The notes beneath the pieces are model-generated. The model was given only the letters and a program-made list of their open reading frames with translations. It did not search any database and was not told where the DNA came from. Shown piece after piece: positions 1 to 10,278 of a stretch of 64,000 bases of DNA. The DNA is taken from contig NC_055987.1 in NCBI RefSeq assembly GCF_018446385.1, positions 30,882,202-30,946,201 of the forward strand, read 5' to 3'. This stretch comes from Zingiber officinale (taxonomy: Eukaryota > Streptophyta > Magnoliopsida > Zingiberales > Zingiberaceae). The translations under genes were made by a program, and so were the position numbers. Numbering within the stretch: position 1 is the stretch's first letter; each line of letters opens with the position of its first letter.

Positions 1-530
1 CCAATCGATCGACTGATCGATCTAGAAGCATTCTGTGCTTTGCACAGAAGCTTCCTGGATCGATCGATTGGATTATCCCAATCGATCGGCTGATCAATCC
101 AGAAGCACTTTGTGCTTCGCGCAAAAACTTCCCGATCGATCGGCCGATCGATTGGTTTCCTTCCAATCGATCGGCTGATCAATTCAAGGCATTCTGCCTC
201 ACAGCCATATCTAAATTGATTTACCAATCGATTTTTGCTAAGTGAGCTTAACACGCATCCAACCTTCTGACTTGCAGGAACTTCTCTCGCCAAGAATCCG
301 GTCCTCGACCTTCTTGGACTTCTCTTACCTTGCATCCGGTTTTCTGACCTGCAAGGGCTCCTTTGCCAAGAATCTAGTCCTCGACCTTCTTGGACTTCTC
401 TTGCATCCGGTCTTCCAACCTGCAAGAAACTTCTCCTGCAAACTCACAATGCATGTTAGATTCACCGTATTAACCTAAACTTAAATAATTGTCAACACAT
501 TGAAACTTCCAGGGCATGATTGCACCAACA
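1..530 (-). repeat. Partial LTR of element Y (inserted in the gag of element X)
   Basis: The right edge at 530 reads CCAACA, so on the minus strand an LTR starts TGTTGGTGCAAT. It interrupts the X gag between KEKPK and the rest of the protein. In minus orientation the LTR has repeated blocks containing AAGTCCAAGAAGGTCGAGGA and, from about 232 down to 1, near-palindromes with a GATCGATC core, the same layout as the other gag-only elements here. The sequence differs from the E0/E1/E5 LTRs, so this is a separate family. The rest lies left of the window, so the target duplication (TCTTT at 531-535 on the right) cannot be checked. Confidence 0.7.
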
Positions 531-1450
531 TCTTTGGGCTTCTCCTTGCCCTTTAGTGCCACTTGGCTCTTCTTCTTGGCCAATTTAGGACACTTGCTCT
601 TGTAGTACCCATGTTCCCTACACTCAACACATATAATGTGATTTTTATTTTTAAATGAAATATTTATACCTTCATGTGTAAGGATGGCATCTTCTCCTTT
701 TGATCCGGAGGTAGAAACTTCCTCTTGTTCCGACAATGATGCTCCTCCAATAGATTTGACTCGACTTGTGGAGGTGGAAACTTCTTCATCCTCTTCTTCT
801 CTTGACCCGGATGTAGAGACTTCTTTTTCTTCTTGAACCAGTGTCAACGAAAATCGCTCCCCCTTAATCCTAGAGGTGGAGGCTTCATCATCTTCATCTT
901 GTACATGGAACAAAGAGTATGCTCCCTCTTTGCTCTTTTCATTGCATTCCTTTGAAGATGAGGCTTCTTGGTCTTCTTCTTCAGAAGTTGAGCATCTCTC
1001 AACTTCGGAGTCCACTTCCTCTTGATCTTGACCCACGGAGTCGCCCTCTTTGGATTCTTCTTGAATTGGTACAGTGGAGGGGATCTTATGAATCGTTGCC
1101 ACTTTGCTCCAAAGCTCTTTGGCATCTTTGAATTCTCCGACTTGAGCCAAAATATTACTTGGTAATAAATTGACCAATAGCTTGGTCACTTTATCATTTG
1201 CCTCACTCCTTTGAATTTGCACTTAGCTCCACTTGCTCCTCTTGAGAGTTTTACCCTTTGAATTTGTTGGAGCCTCAAAACCTTCCATGAGAGCAAACCA
1301 TTGCTCTATCTCCACCATCAAGAAATTCTCGATCCTTGATCTCCAAAGATCAAAGCTCATCATTGTGAATGGTGGAGGCACCCTTGTATCAAATCCAAGT
1401 CCACCTTGGAATTCCATCTTGAAGTTGAGCTTCTTGAATGAACTCTTCAA
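531..1450 (-). pseudogene. Broken copia-like gag of element X
   Basis: Minus-strand remnant of a retrotransposon capsid protein. The N-terminal part (1450-1223) has the GLGFDTRVPPPFT start and the WRSRIENFL motif of plant copia Gag (UBN2/DUF4219-like). A stop after KRSKWS separates it from the next part (1222 down), which has KVTKLLVNLLPSNILAQVGE, a long acidic Ser/Thr/Glu-rich linker and one CCHC zinc knuckle (CVECREHGYYKSKC). The frame then runs out of X into the Y LTR at 530. The second knuckle and the basic tail found in E1 and E5 are therefore beyond the Y insertion. No pol sequence is visible. Confidence 0.85.
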
Positions 1451-1528
1451 CTTATAGAATTTGCTCCAACTTCTTCACCCTCTAGCTTTTTGCCCCTTCC
1501 GACGATAATTCCGGTGAAGAGCGACCTT

Positions 1529-1540
1529 GCTCTGATACCA
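1529..1540 (-). other. Primer binding site of X (initiator Met tRNA)
   Basis: On the minus strand this reads TGGTATCAGAGC, the complement of the 3' end of plant initiator tRNA-Met, two bases from the LTR end. It fixes X as a minus-strand element. Confidence 0.9.
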
Positions 1541-1542
1541 CT

Positions 1543-3152
1543 TGTTGGGACCGAAATGTAGCTAGAGGGGGTGAATAGCTCGGCGCGATCTCGTGCTCGT
1601 CATTGCTTACTTCTTGTGATGAAATGCAGTGGAAAATACAAAGAAACAAACACACAACGCTAACACTAGGGATTTACTTGGTATCCACCTCAAGAAGAGG
1701 TGACTAGTCCAAGGATCCACACACTGACGCACCCTCCACTATGTAAACACTCCTTTTCGGTAACTACCGAAGGCGGAGAAGCCCTACAATACTATCAATA
1801 CAACAAGAAACAAAGAGAAGCAAATACAAGGGAAAGATTACATGATTTACACGAGAAACCCTAACCCTAGCTTCTTCTTCTTGTTGTAGATCCACCTCTT
1901 GAATTGGAAATGCCTCCAAGAACCTTCAAGATCTAGCGTGAGAGTGACTATGGAGAAGCTCTGTGGTCGCTGTTGTCGCTGGAGAAGAAAGCCAAGAGTT
2001 CTATCTAGAGAAACGCTCACCAACAGCTAAAAACGACGCCAACGGTCGAATCCCAATCAATTGATTGCTCCCAATCGATTGGGGAGGCTTTGGATTGATC
2101 GGTCGATCGATCCAAAGCACCTCCGTGCTCCTGGAAATTGCCTAGATCGATCGACTGATCGATCCAGGGCTTATCACGTAAAATTGTAGCTCTCAATCGA
2201 TCAGCCGATCAATTGGAGGCTCCCAATCGATCGACCGATCGATTGGAGGCTCCCAATCGATCGGTCGATCGATTGGGAGGCATTCTGTGCGATCGACAAT
2301 TCTCCCCAATCAATCCACTGATCGATTGGGAGGTTCTCCTTCCGCGGGACTCACCCAATCGATCAACCGATTAATTGAGCATGAGCCAATCGATCGGTTG
2401 ATCGATCCAGCCCATGTGAGACTTGCCAATTCAAGTCCAAACATCCCTCAAACCAACATACGGTCCTCCATGACCTGTTGGTACATTATGCCTAGCATCT
2501 GATCACCCTTGACCTACTAGGACTCCCTTACCAAGTGTCCGGTCAATCCCTTTGACCCACTTGGACTTCCACCAGATGTCTGGTCAACCTTGACTAATCT
2601 GGATTTCCTCGTGCCAAGTATCCGGTCAATCCCTTTGACCTACTTGGACTTCCCAACACCAGATGTCCGATCAACCTTGATCCATCTGGATTTCCTTGCC
2701 TGGGTTCACTCACCAGGACTTCCCTTCTGCCTAGCTTCACTCACTAGGACTTCTCATCTGCCTGACTTCACTCACCAGGACTTTCTTCTGCCTAGCTTCA
2801 CTCACTAGGTCTTTCACCTAGCTTCACTCATCAAGATTTTCTAGTCTGCCTAACCTTTCAGTTAGGACTTTCACCTGGCTTCACTCACCAAGATTTTCCA
2901 GTCTGCTTAACCTTCCAGTTAGGACTTTCATCTGGCTTCACTCATCAGGATTTTTCAATCAAGTATCCAGTCAACCTTGACCTACTTGACTCTTCTTCAC
3001 AATCTCCCAACATGAACAATCGCACCTGCAATCTCCATGTGTTGTATACATGTATTGTCAAACATTTAAACCCAAACATCAAGACTCGAGCTTGACCCAA
3101 TTCAAGCTCAGTCAACCAGGTCAACCTTGACCTAGGGAATACTGCACCAACA
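1543..3152 (-). repeat. 5' LTR of element X
   Basis: Minus-strand LTR with TGTTGGTGCAGTATTCCC at 3152 and CGGTCCCAACA at 1543, about 1.61 kb. It belongs to the E1/E5 family. It contains GATC palindromes at about 2052-2410 and stem-loop repeats at about 2490-2985. X sits in the gypsy element G, whose coding sequence begins directly at 3153. The matching 3' LTR lies left of the window. Confidence 0.9.
2052..2410. repeat. GATC near-palindrome array in the X LTR
   Basis: Repeated 20-26 base units such as CCAATCGATCG...CGATCGATTGG with a variable 2-base centre. Several units are adjacent at 2219-2285. They match the arrays in the E0, E1 and E5 LTRs. Confidence 0.85.
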
Positions 3153-3517
3153 CGTACACCAGTGGAGGAGGCTTTTCAGTGATTGCGTTCACCTCTAAGC
3201 ACAGATTCTTTCGAGCGCTTCTCACTTCGGACTTGACCATCTCAACATAGCATCGCCGAGCGACCAGCTGATTTCCTTTAACCTCGCCCACCCGGTCGTC
3301 CACTTGGAACTTAATCTTTTGGCAGTAGGTAGACACCACCGCTCGAAATTCATTGAGGATCGGTCAGCCCAAAATGACATTGTAGGCCGACGGTGCGTCC
3401 ACCACGATAAAGTTCATGGTTCTTGTTCTCCTCAGTGGCTCCTCTCTGAGCGAGATGGCCAGTCGGGTCTGTCTGAGCGGCAGTACTTCATTGCCCATGA
3501 AACCATACAGCGGGATC
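3153..3517 (-). pseudogene. Ty3/gypsy G: region between protease and reverse transcriptase
   Basis: Translated on the minus strand, this gives LYGFMGNEVLPLRQTRLAIS, a segment with DAPSAYNVILG then a stop, then PILNEFRAVVSTYCQKIKFQ and NAITEKPPPLVY. This is the conserved stretch after the protease in plant gypsy polyproteins; an Arg codon of the LGRPxLN motif has become a stop. It continues the protease coded at 49.1-49.4 kb once E0 (3518-49114 plus one GGATC) is removed. Element X interrupts it at 3152. Confidence 0.85.
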
Positions 3518-3728
3518 TGTTGGGGCAATTTCCCTAGGTCAAAGTTGACCAGTTTGACTAAGCTTGAGTTGAGTCAACCTTGAGTTAGGATTTGAGTTTT
3601 GATGTTTGACAATATAAGAAGATTGCTCGAGCAATCATCTTGTTATGGAGATGGTCAAAGGGTTGACCAGCTTGATGAGAATACAAGTCAAATAGGTCAA
3701 TGATGACAGGAGACTTGATTAGGAAAGT

Positions 3729-4120
3729 CCTAACTGGATGTTAGGCATTTGGAAAGTCTTAGTAAGGAGTTAGGTAGGCGAAAGCCCTGGTGAGGAGCCA
3801 AGCAACGGGAAAGTCCTAGTGAGGAGCTAGGCAGGAGAAAGTCCTGGTGAGGAGCCAGGCAACGGGAAAGTCCTAGTGAGGAGCTAGGCAGGAGAAAGTC
3901 CTGATGAGGAGCCAGGCAATTGGAAAGTCCTGATAAGGAGCCAGGCAAGTGGAAAGTCCTGGTGAGGAGTCAGGCAGTTGGAAAGTCCAAGTGTGATCTT
4001 GGCAAAGGAGAAAGTCCTGGTGAGGAGCCAGGCAATTGGAAAGTCTAAGTGTGATCTTGGCAAAGGGTGTAAGTCCAAGCATGTGGTCTTGGCAAGGTAA
4101 GTCCTGGTATGACTTAGCAA
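3729..4120. repeat. Tandem stem-loop array in the E0 5' LTR
   Basis: Units of about 28-30 bases whose arms pair: CCTAACTGGATGTTAGG, CCTGGTGAGGAGCCAGG, CCTAGTGAGGAGCTAGG and CCAAGTGTGATCTTGG. The arms change together from unit to unit. A few units have lost pairing. Confidence 0.85.
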
Positions 4121-4344
4121 GGAAGAACCCGACAACTAGGATAAGGCCAAAGGAAGCTCCTGAAGGCAAGGCGTGAAGGATGGGGAGATATCCGAGGGAC
4201 GTGAGGTTGATGGAGGAGGCTAGAAGGCTAGTTCGAGGTTGGTCGGGTGTGGCCAAATGCTAGGCATGGAGACCCAATAGGTCACGGTTGACCGGGAGTT
4301 GGGTTGGAGACTTTGGACTTGAGATTGAGTCAAGTCTAGGATGG

Positions 4345-4721
4345 TCAATCGATTGGGCAATCGATTGAACTAGGGTCCAATCGATTAGCCGATCGATTGG
4401 AGTGTGCTGCGAAGGAAGAAATGGCCCAATCGATTGGTCGATTGATTGGGAGCATGAGTCGCGAGCACAGAGGCCTTCCTAATCGATCAGGCAATCGATT
4501 GTGAATCTCTAATCGATCGGTCGATCAATTGGAGCTGGGAGTTCTCGCGCGATCGCGAGAACACAGAAAGCATCTGAATCGATCTGTGGATCGATTCAGA
4601 CTGTCCCAATCGATTGGTCGATCGATTGGGATTCGACCGTTGTGCAAGATGCAGGTGATAGACAACTGCGATGGAGCGATGCTGACGTGGCAATCGATTG
4701 GGATTAATTTCAATCGATTGG
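4345..4721. repeat. GATC near-palindrome array in the E0 5' LTR
   Basis: Units such as CAATCGATTGGGCAATCGATTG and CAATCGATTGGTCGATTGATTG, separated by 15-40 bases of unrelated sequence. Another palindrome, TTCTCGCGCGATCGCGAGAA, lies between units at about 4541-4560. Confidence 0.85.
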
Positions 4722-5210
4722 AAGAACAGGATATAGCCGTTGCGGAGCGTTTTCTCCGCAGATTTTTACGATCTTCTCCTGCGAGCTTTCAGTGATTTTC
4801 ACGCGAGCTTCTCCGACTTTCACTGCCAGTTCTTGAAGGCTCTTGAGAGTATTCTCTCAAGGTTCAAGAGGCAACAACAAGCAACAAGTAAGCAAGAAGA
4901 GAGTGTTTTTACTTGTATTTGTATTTCTTCTTCTTGTGTGAGTTGTTTGTGTGTGTGAGAATTTGTACAAGGCTTCTCCGCCTTCGGCTGCGACCGAGAA
5001 TGAGAGTTTTCATAGTGGAGGAGCATATCATGTGTGGATCCTTGGATTAGTCACCTCTTCTTAAGGTGGATACCAAGTAAATCTACTTGTTAGCGTTGTG
5101 TGAGTCTTGCATTTTATTTCCGCTGCATATCATCATCAAGACGCAACCGACAAGCACGCGACGAGATGCTATTCACCCCCCCCTCTAACGGGCACATCGG
5201 TCTCAACAAT

Positions 5211-5222
5211 TGGTATCAGAGC
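5211..5222 (+). other. Primer binding site of E0 (initiator Met tRNA)
   Basis: TGGTATCAGAGC two bases after the LTR end at 5208. Confidence 0.92.
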
Positions 5223-5277
5223 GAGGTCACTCTTCTACGGACTAACCGCCAAGAGAGCAAGAAGCTAGAGAAAGAAG

Positions 5278-6713
5278 ATGGAGTCTGAAGGACCACTCGG
5301 ATGGGACATCCGGATTCCACCCCCGTATGACAAAGAGGACTTCAATTTTTGGAGAACTCGGTTGGAGACATGGTTCTAAATGGATTGGAACCAATGGATT
5401 GTTTTGGAGGACCCATTTGAAGCTCCAATAGACAAGAAGGGTAAACACCTCCGACCTCGACATTGGACCAAGGAACAAAGGGAGCAAGCGGAGGCGGATA
5501 AGGAGGTAACAAAAATTTTATTAAATCTATTACCCTCTAACATAATATTGAGTGTAGGTGAATGCACGAGTGCAAGTGATCTTTGGAAAAAGGTCATTGT
5601 CTATCATGAGAACCCCACTCAATGTCAAGGAGTGGATGAGCCTAAGGAGAAGGGCTCATTGGTCCAAGAAGAGAATGACCAATCCGATATTGACACAAGG
5701 GCAACATTCGAGGAGGAAAAGGAAGAGGAGGAGAAGGAGTGTGAGGAGAGATCATCCACATCTTCAAGAGAAGAAGAGGTGGAAGCATCCACATCCTCAA
5801 GGGTCGAAGAGGTGGAAGCACCCACATCCTCATGAGGAGAAGAAGATGATGATGATGCAACCTCCACAATTCAAGCTACATCAAATGGAGAATCAAGCAT
5901 CATCCCTACAAGCAAAGGTATAGAAACTTCAATTGTAAATAACAAAAATCATATCATTTGCTTTGAGTGTGAGGAGCATGGGCACTACAAGAGCAAGTGT
6001 CCCAAATTGGCCATGAAGAAGAGCCAAGTAGTACCCAAGGGCAAGGAGAAGCTCAAGGAGACAATCCCCACAACAAAGAAGAGCAAGTAACACATTGTGT
6101 GTTTTTTGTGCAACAAAAATAGACATTATCGAAGCCAATGTCCAAAGGGGAAGAAAACAACCAAAGTCAAAGGAGGAAGCACAAGTTTAGGGGGAGCTTC
6201 CAAGGTAAAAACCAAGGTATCATTTAATGAATCCATTCCTTTGACACATGATAAAAAGCATGCTAGAAATAATTCTTATCATCTTAATGCTATTTATCAT
6301 GAGAATATGAGGCATAATGGCTTTAAGGATAAATATATTCCTCCTCATGCTAGATTTACCACACCTAAGATTAGGAAGGTAAATAACAACTTAGGCAATA
6401 ACACCAAGGACTTTAGATATATGCCTAAGAATAGAAATGCTCAAGAATTTAAGGAAAAACCAAAATCTAGATATTTATGGAGTGAAAATCAAGGCTTAAG
6501 GACAAGACTTGATAATTTAGAAAAGACTCTAGCAAGAATGGAAAACATACTTAGGGGTCAAAATGAGCATAACATAGGAAAAGATAGAAAAGAGTCATCC
6601 AATGGCTATAGAGGTTTGGGATACAAACCTAAAGTCAAGAAGGACGTGACTTCTTTTCATAGGGTTCCATATAGCTATGGGACCAATCCTAGGTGTAAAG
6701 GTCAAGTCAAGGA
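5278..6713 (+). pseudogene. Broken copia-like gag of E0, first part
   Basis: Begins ATG at 5278. A TAA at 5377-5379 follows FWRTRLETWF, a single-base nonsense change in the capsid motif. The frame continues with KEVTKILLNLLPSN and a Glu/Ser-rich linker, meets TGA at about 5833 and TAA near 6088, and otherwise stays open. Two CCHC knuckles are intact (CFECEEHGHYKSKC near 5960 and CFLCNKNRHYRSQC near 6103). A basic region with RTRLDNLEKTLARMENIL, a probable short coiled coil, follows. E3 cuts the gene at 6713; the tail resumes at 34075. Confidence 0.9.
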
Positions 6714-8451
6714 TGTTGGGTTTTTTGGGCCGCGAAAACCACTTTTTCGCATCGCGGAAACCCCGAAGCCCCAAGCCACCGGATCCGTGCGAAGTAGAAA
6801 TAAAACAAAAAATATGAGTACGAGTTTCTAATCTAGATCTACACTAGATTTACAAAGAGGAAATCTTTTATACCTTCGATGCGTGCCCTTTTTCGTATCC
6901 CGCTCGTCCAAGGAGATGTCGGATCTCAAGTTGTCAAAGTAGACAACTCTCTAAAAGTATCCACACGAACTAATTAGGTGGAGAAGACCAAACAATAGGT
7001 GTGCTAGCACCTAGATGGTGTTCGGCCAAAAGAGGAGAGGGAGAGCAAGAAGAGAGCAAGAGGAAGAAGATGATGTAAATGACACTTGAATGAAAATTGA
7101 ATTCATTCCCTTCAAAAAAAGTGGCCGGCCACTTTCACAAAAGTGTAACCCCCATTTTGCATTAAGTGTGGCCATTAAAGAGATTTGTAACCTCCATGAG
7201 GTGGCACACACATGTGCTAAACATGATGATGTGGCACCTCATCATTGGCCACTTAATGCCAAGTCACAAATGATGTGGCATAAAGTCAAGTCAAACTTGA
7301 CTCTTCCTCTTCCTCTCAAGTCAAGTCAAACTTGACTTAATCTCTCTCATGGTTGATCTAATCCAACCATTTAATTCAAGACAATTTAATATAATGAATA
7401 TAATTCATTTAATTAAATTGATTCAATGAGTCATAATCTAAATTAGACTCATTGAACACATGAATCAACTTGAGTCCAACTCAATTAGCCCAATTAGGAT
7501 TACTCTTAATCCAATTTGATTCATCATATGAATCTAATCCTCTTGGTTCATCATATGAACCTAATCTCCATCTAATTGTCCTTAGTGTGTGACCCTATAG
7601 GTTCTTGTAACGTTGACAATGCCCCTAAACCCATTTAGGAGCATAAGTAATGAGCGGTATCTAGCAACACATCATTACTACCCAAGTTACAAGAATGTTG
7701 AGATCCAACATCACCTTGTGACTACTAATTGTGACTCCTCACAATATATGACAAGTGTCCTTCTATCCTAGACATCTAGATTGATCAATGTGAGGCATAG
7801 ACCGTGTCATCCTCTAACCAATCTAAATCTTGAACTCCAAGTAGACTCACTAAATCAAATGAGCTCAATATCTTATATTGACTCATTTGGGCATGGTCAT
7901 GCACATCGTGGTCTCACTCTATCAAGAATATTGATGTCACTCCCGTCAAATATGAGGGATAGATCTCATCTACATCACTCACATCCCTCTGCATAATTCG
8001 TTACATACCCAGTAATCGCCTTTATAATCCACCCAGTTACGGGTGACGTTTGACGAAACCAAAGTACATAACTCCTTATATAGGGATCCATGGTGACTTC
8101 AGGTCCAAGGACTAGTAGTCATACTAATAGCCACATGAGAAAGTATATGACACTCATATAACAATCCATGATACTTTCTCATGGCGGGTCATTCAGTATA
8201 CATTCTCCAATGCATACCCATGTGTCAACTTGATATCTCTATATCCATGACTTGTGAGATTAAGTCATCGAGTTGACCTACATGCTAGTCTTATTGCATT
8301 AACATTGTCCCTGAATGTTAATAATCGACAAGGAATGATTAAGAGTAGTGTTCCCTATATCATCTCACTATCGGTTCAACTAACTGATTGATATAGGTGA
8401 GAACCTTCTACTCAAGGACGTTATTATACTTAGTTTAGTTGACACCAATAC
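6714..8451 (-). repeat. 3' LTR of E3, first part
   Basis: Plus-strand reading starts TGTTGGGTTTTTTGGGCCGCG and stops at the E1 insertion. The part after E1 is 20908-21015. Together they make about 1.85 kb, matching the 5' LTR at 32240-34069, including a shared GGCCGGCCAC segment absent from the E4 LTRs. Confidence 0.9.
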
Positions 8452-8641
8452 TGTTGGTGCAATATTCCCTAGGTCAAGGTTGACCTAGTTAACCAAGCCT
8501 GAGTCTTGGTTTGGGTTTCGATGTTTGACAATATATTGGGTTTAGATGATATGGACAATGCAGGTGTAGTTGTTCATTTGGGGAGATTGTTGATACAATT
8601 CCCGTTTGGTCAAAGTTGATCAGTTAAGATTGTGAAGGAAA

Positions 8642-9160
8642 GTCAAGTAGGTCAAGGTTGACTAGATACTTGACTGAAAGTCCTGGTGAGTGAAGCCAGG
8701 CAGAAGGAAGTCCTGGTGAGTGAAGCCAGGCAGAAGGAAGTCCTAGTGAGTGAAGCTAGGCAGGAAGAAAATCCTGGTGAGTGAAGCCAGTTGAAAGACC
8801 TAGTGAGTGAAGCTAGGCAAATGGGAAGTCCTAGCGAGTGAAGCTAGGCAGGAGGAAAATCCTGGTGAGTGAAGCCAGGTGAAAGACCTAGTGAGTGAAG
8901 CTAGGCAATTGGGAAAGTCCTGGTGAGTGAAGCCAGGCAGGAGAAATCCAGATGGGTCAAGGTTGACCAGACATCTGGTGAGAGTCTAAGTAGGTCAAAG
9001 GGATTGACCAGATACTTGGCACGAGGAAGAAAAGTCCAAGTAGGTCAAAGGGATTGACCGGATACTTGGCAAGAAGAGAAAAGTCCAAGTGGGTCAAAGG
9101 GATTGACCAGACACTTGGTGAGAGAGTCATAGCTGGTCAAGGGTGACCGGATGCTAGGTC
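8642..9160. repeat. Tandem covarying stem-loop array, E1 5' LTR
   Basis: About ten units built on CCTGGTGAGTGAAGCCAGG or CCTAGTGAGTGAAGCTAGG, separated by short purine-rich spacers. Five longer nested stems follow: outer CCAGAT/ATCTGG, CCAAGTA/TACTTGG, CCAAGTG/CACTTGG, each around an inner GGTCAAAGGGATTGACC or similar. Paired positions change together between units. At least one unit (near 8785) has degenerated. Confidence 0.88.
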
Positions 9161-9236
9161 TTATGTACCAACAAGTCATGGTTGACTAGATGTTGGTTTA
9201 GGGGGCTTTGGACTTGATTTTGGGCAAAAACCAAGA

Positions 9237-9648
9237 TCTGGATTGATCAGCCGATTGATCCAGCAGATTTGGATTAATCAGCCGATTGATCCAGCAGATC
9301 TGGATCGATCAGTGGATCGATCCAGCAGATCTGGATTGATCAGTGGATCGATCCAGCAGATCTGGATCGATCAGCCGATCGATTGGATCATGCCCAATCG
9401 ATCGGTCGATCGATCCGGTGAGTCCCCGCGAACAGAATCCCTCTGGATCGATCGGTGGATCTATCCAGAGGTCCCAATCGATCAGTGGATCGATTGGGAG
9501 CTGCTGTTTATGTGCGATAAGCCCTGGATCGATCCACCGATCGATCCAGGCTATTCTAGAGAGCACAGAGGCGCTCTGGATCGATCCGTGGATCGATCCA
9601 AAGCCTCCCCGATCGATTGGGAGCATTCCAATCGATCGGGATTCGACC
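9237..9648. repeat. GATC near-palindrome array, E1 5' LTR
   Basis: About ten units such as TGGATCGATCAGTGGATCGATCCA and CCAATCGATCGGTCGATCGATC. Long spurious open frames rich in Asp-Arg-Ser result from the repeat and are not genes. Confidence 0.88.
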
Positions 9649-10146
9649 GTTAGCGTCGATTTAAGCCGCAGGCGTTCATTTCCTTCAGAATTGCTTCCAC
9701 GACAGAGCTCAGATCTTCACCAACGACTCCACAGAGCTCTCCACGCCAGTTCTTGAAGTTCTTGGAGGTTTTTCCAAGTCAAGAGGCGGATCTATTGCAA
9801 GAGGAAGAAAGCTAGGGTTAGGGTTTTCTTGTACTCATTGTAAGCTTTGTACTTGTATTTTGTATCCTTTCCCCTTCTTCTTGTAGTGTGAACTTATAGG
9901 GCTTCTCCGCCTTCGGTAGTTACCGAAAAGGAGGGTTTTATTAGTGGAGGGTGCGTGAGTAGGTGTGGATCCTTGGACTAGTCACCTCTTGTGAGGTGGA
10001 TACCAAGTAAACCAACCTTGTTAGCGTTGTGTGGTTTGTTTCTTGTATTTCCGCTGCGCTTCTTTGAAGAAACAAGCAACGACGAGCACCTAGCACGCGA
10101 CGAGCTATTCAACCCCCCCCTCTAGCTACTTTTCGGTCTCAACAAG

Positions 10147-10158
10147 TGGTATCAGAGC
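10147..10158 (+). other. Primer binding site of E1 (initiator Met tRNA)
   Basis: TGGTATCAGAGC two bases after the LTR. Confidence 0.92.
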
Positions 10159-10278
10159 AAGGTCGCTCTTCACTGGAATCATCGCCGGAAGGGGCAAACA
10201 AAACAAGCAAAGCTAGAGGGTGAAGAAGTTGAAGCAAATTCATCAAAAGTCAAAGATTTCAAGAAGCTCAACTTCAAG

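Larger units (their letters stand above)
3518..5208 (+). repeat. 5' LTR of E0
   Basis: Starts TGTTGGGGCAATTTCCC and ends CGGTCTCAACA, 1691 bp. In order it holds a tandem stem-loop array (3729-4120), a GATC palindrome array (4345-4721), a CTTCGG...CCGAG hairpin near 4979 and a nested stem near 5040-5075 (CTTGG...CCAAG). The 3' partner at 47361 shows the same order. It differs from the E1/E5 subfamily in the stem-loop loops (GTGAGGAG rather than GTGAGTGAAG). Confidence 0.92.
8452..10144 (+). repeat. 5' LTR of E1
   Basis: TGTTGGTGCAATATTCCC to CGGTCTCAACA, 1693 bp. A perfect palindrome, CTAGGTCAAGGTTGACCTAG, lies about 20 bases in. Stem-loop and palindrome arrays follow, then GGGTTAGGGTTTT (telobox-like, about 9815), a TTCGGTAGTTACCGAA hairpin near 9914, and a nested stem near 9972-10007 (CTTGG...CCAAG around CACCTCTTGTGAGGTG). 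Confidence 0.95.

Noticed and set aside
5625..5869. Ser-rich minus-strand open frames opposite the gag linkers (also at 919-1131, 10565-10777, 37564-37818)
   Set aside because: Antisense shadows of the Glu/Ser-rich linker of gag.
7781..7996. 71-aa open frame repeated at 24013, 31176, 33306 and antisense near 51799
   Set aside because: It recurs because it lies in the LTR of the E3/E4 family; no coding constraint is visible and LTRs of this kind are not known to code here.
8642..9160. CRISPR-like regular repeats with short spacers
   Set aside because: Units are imperfect, spacers are related to each other, the array lies in an LTR duplicated at the other end of the element, and the sequence is plant nuclear DNA.
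9243..9756. Long open frames rich in Asp-Arg-Ser or Ile-Asp in the GATC palindromes (also near 20016-20484, 36322-36765, 42205-42510, 48220-48762)
   Set aside because: Open on both strands and in several frames because the palindrome lacks stop triplets; no start context or conservation beyond the repeat.
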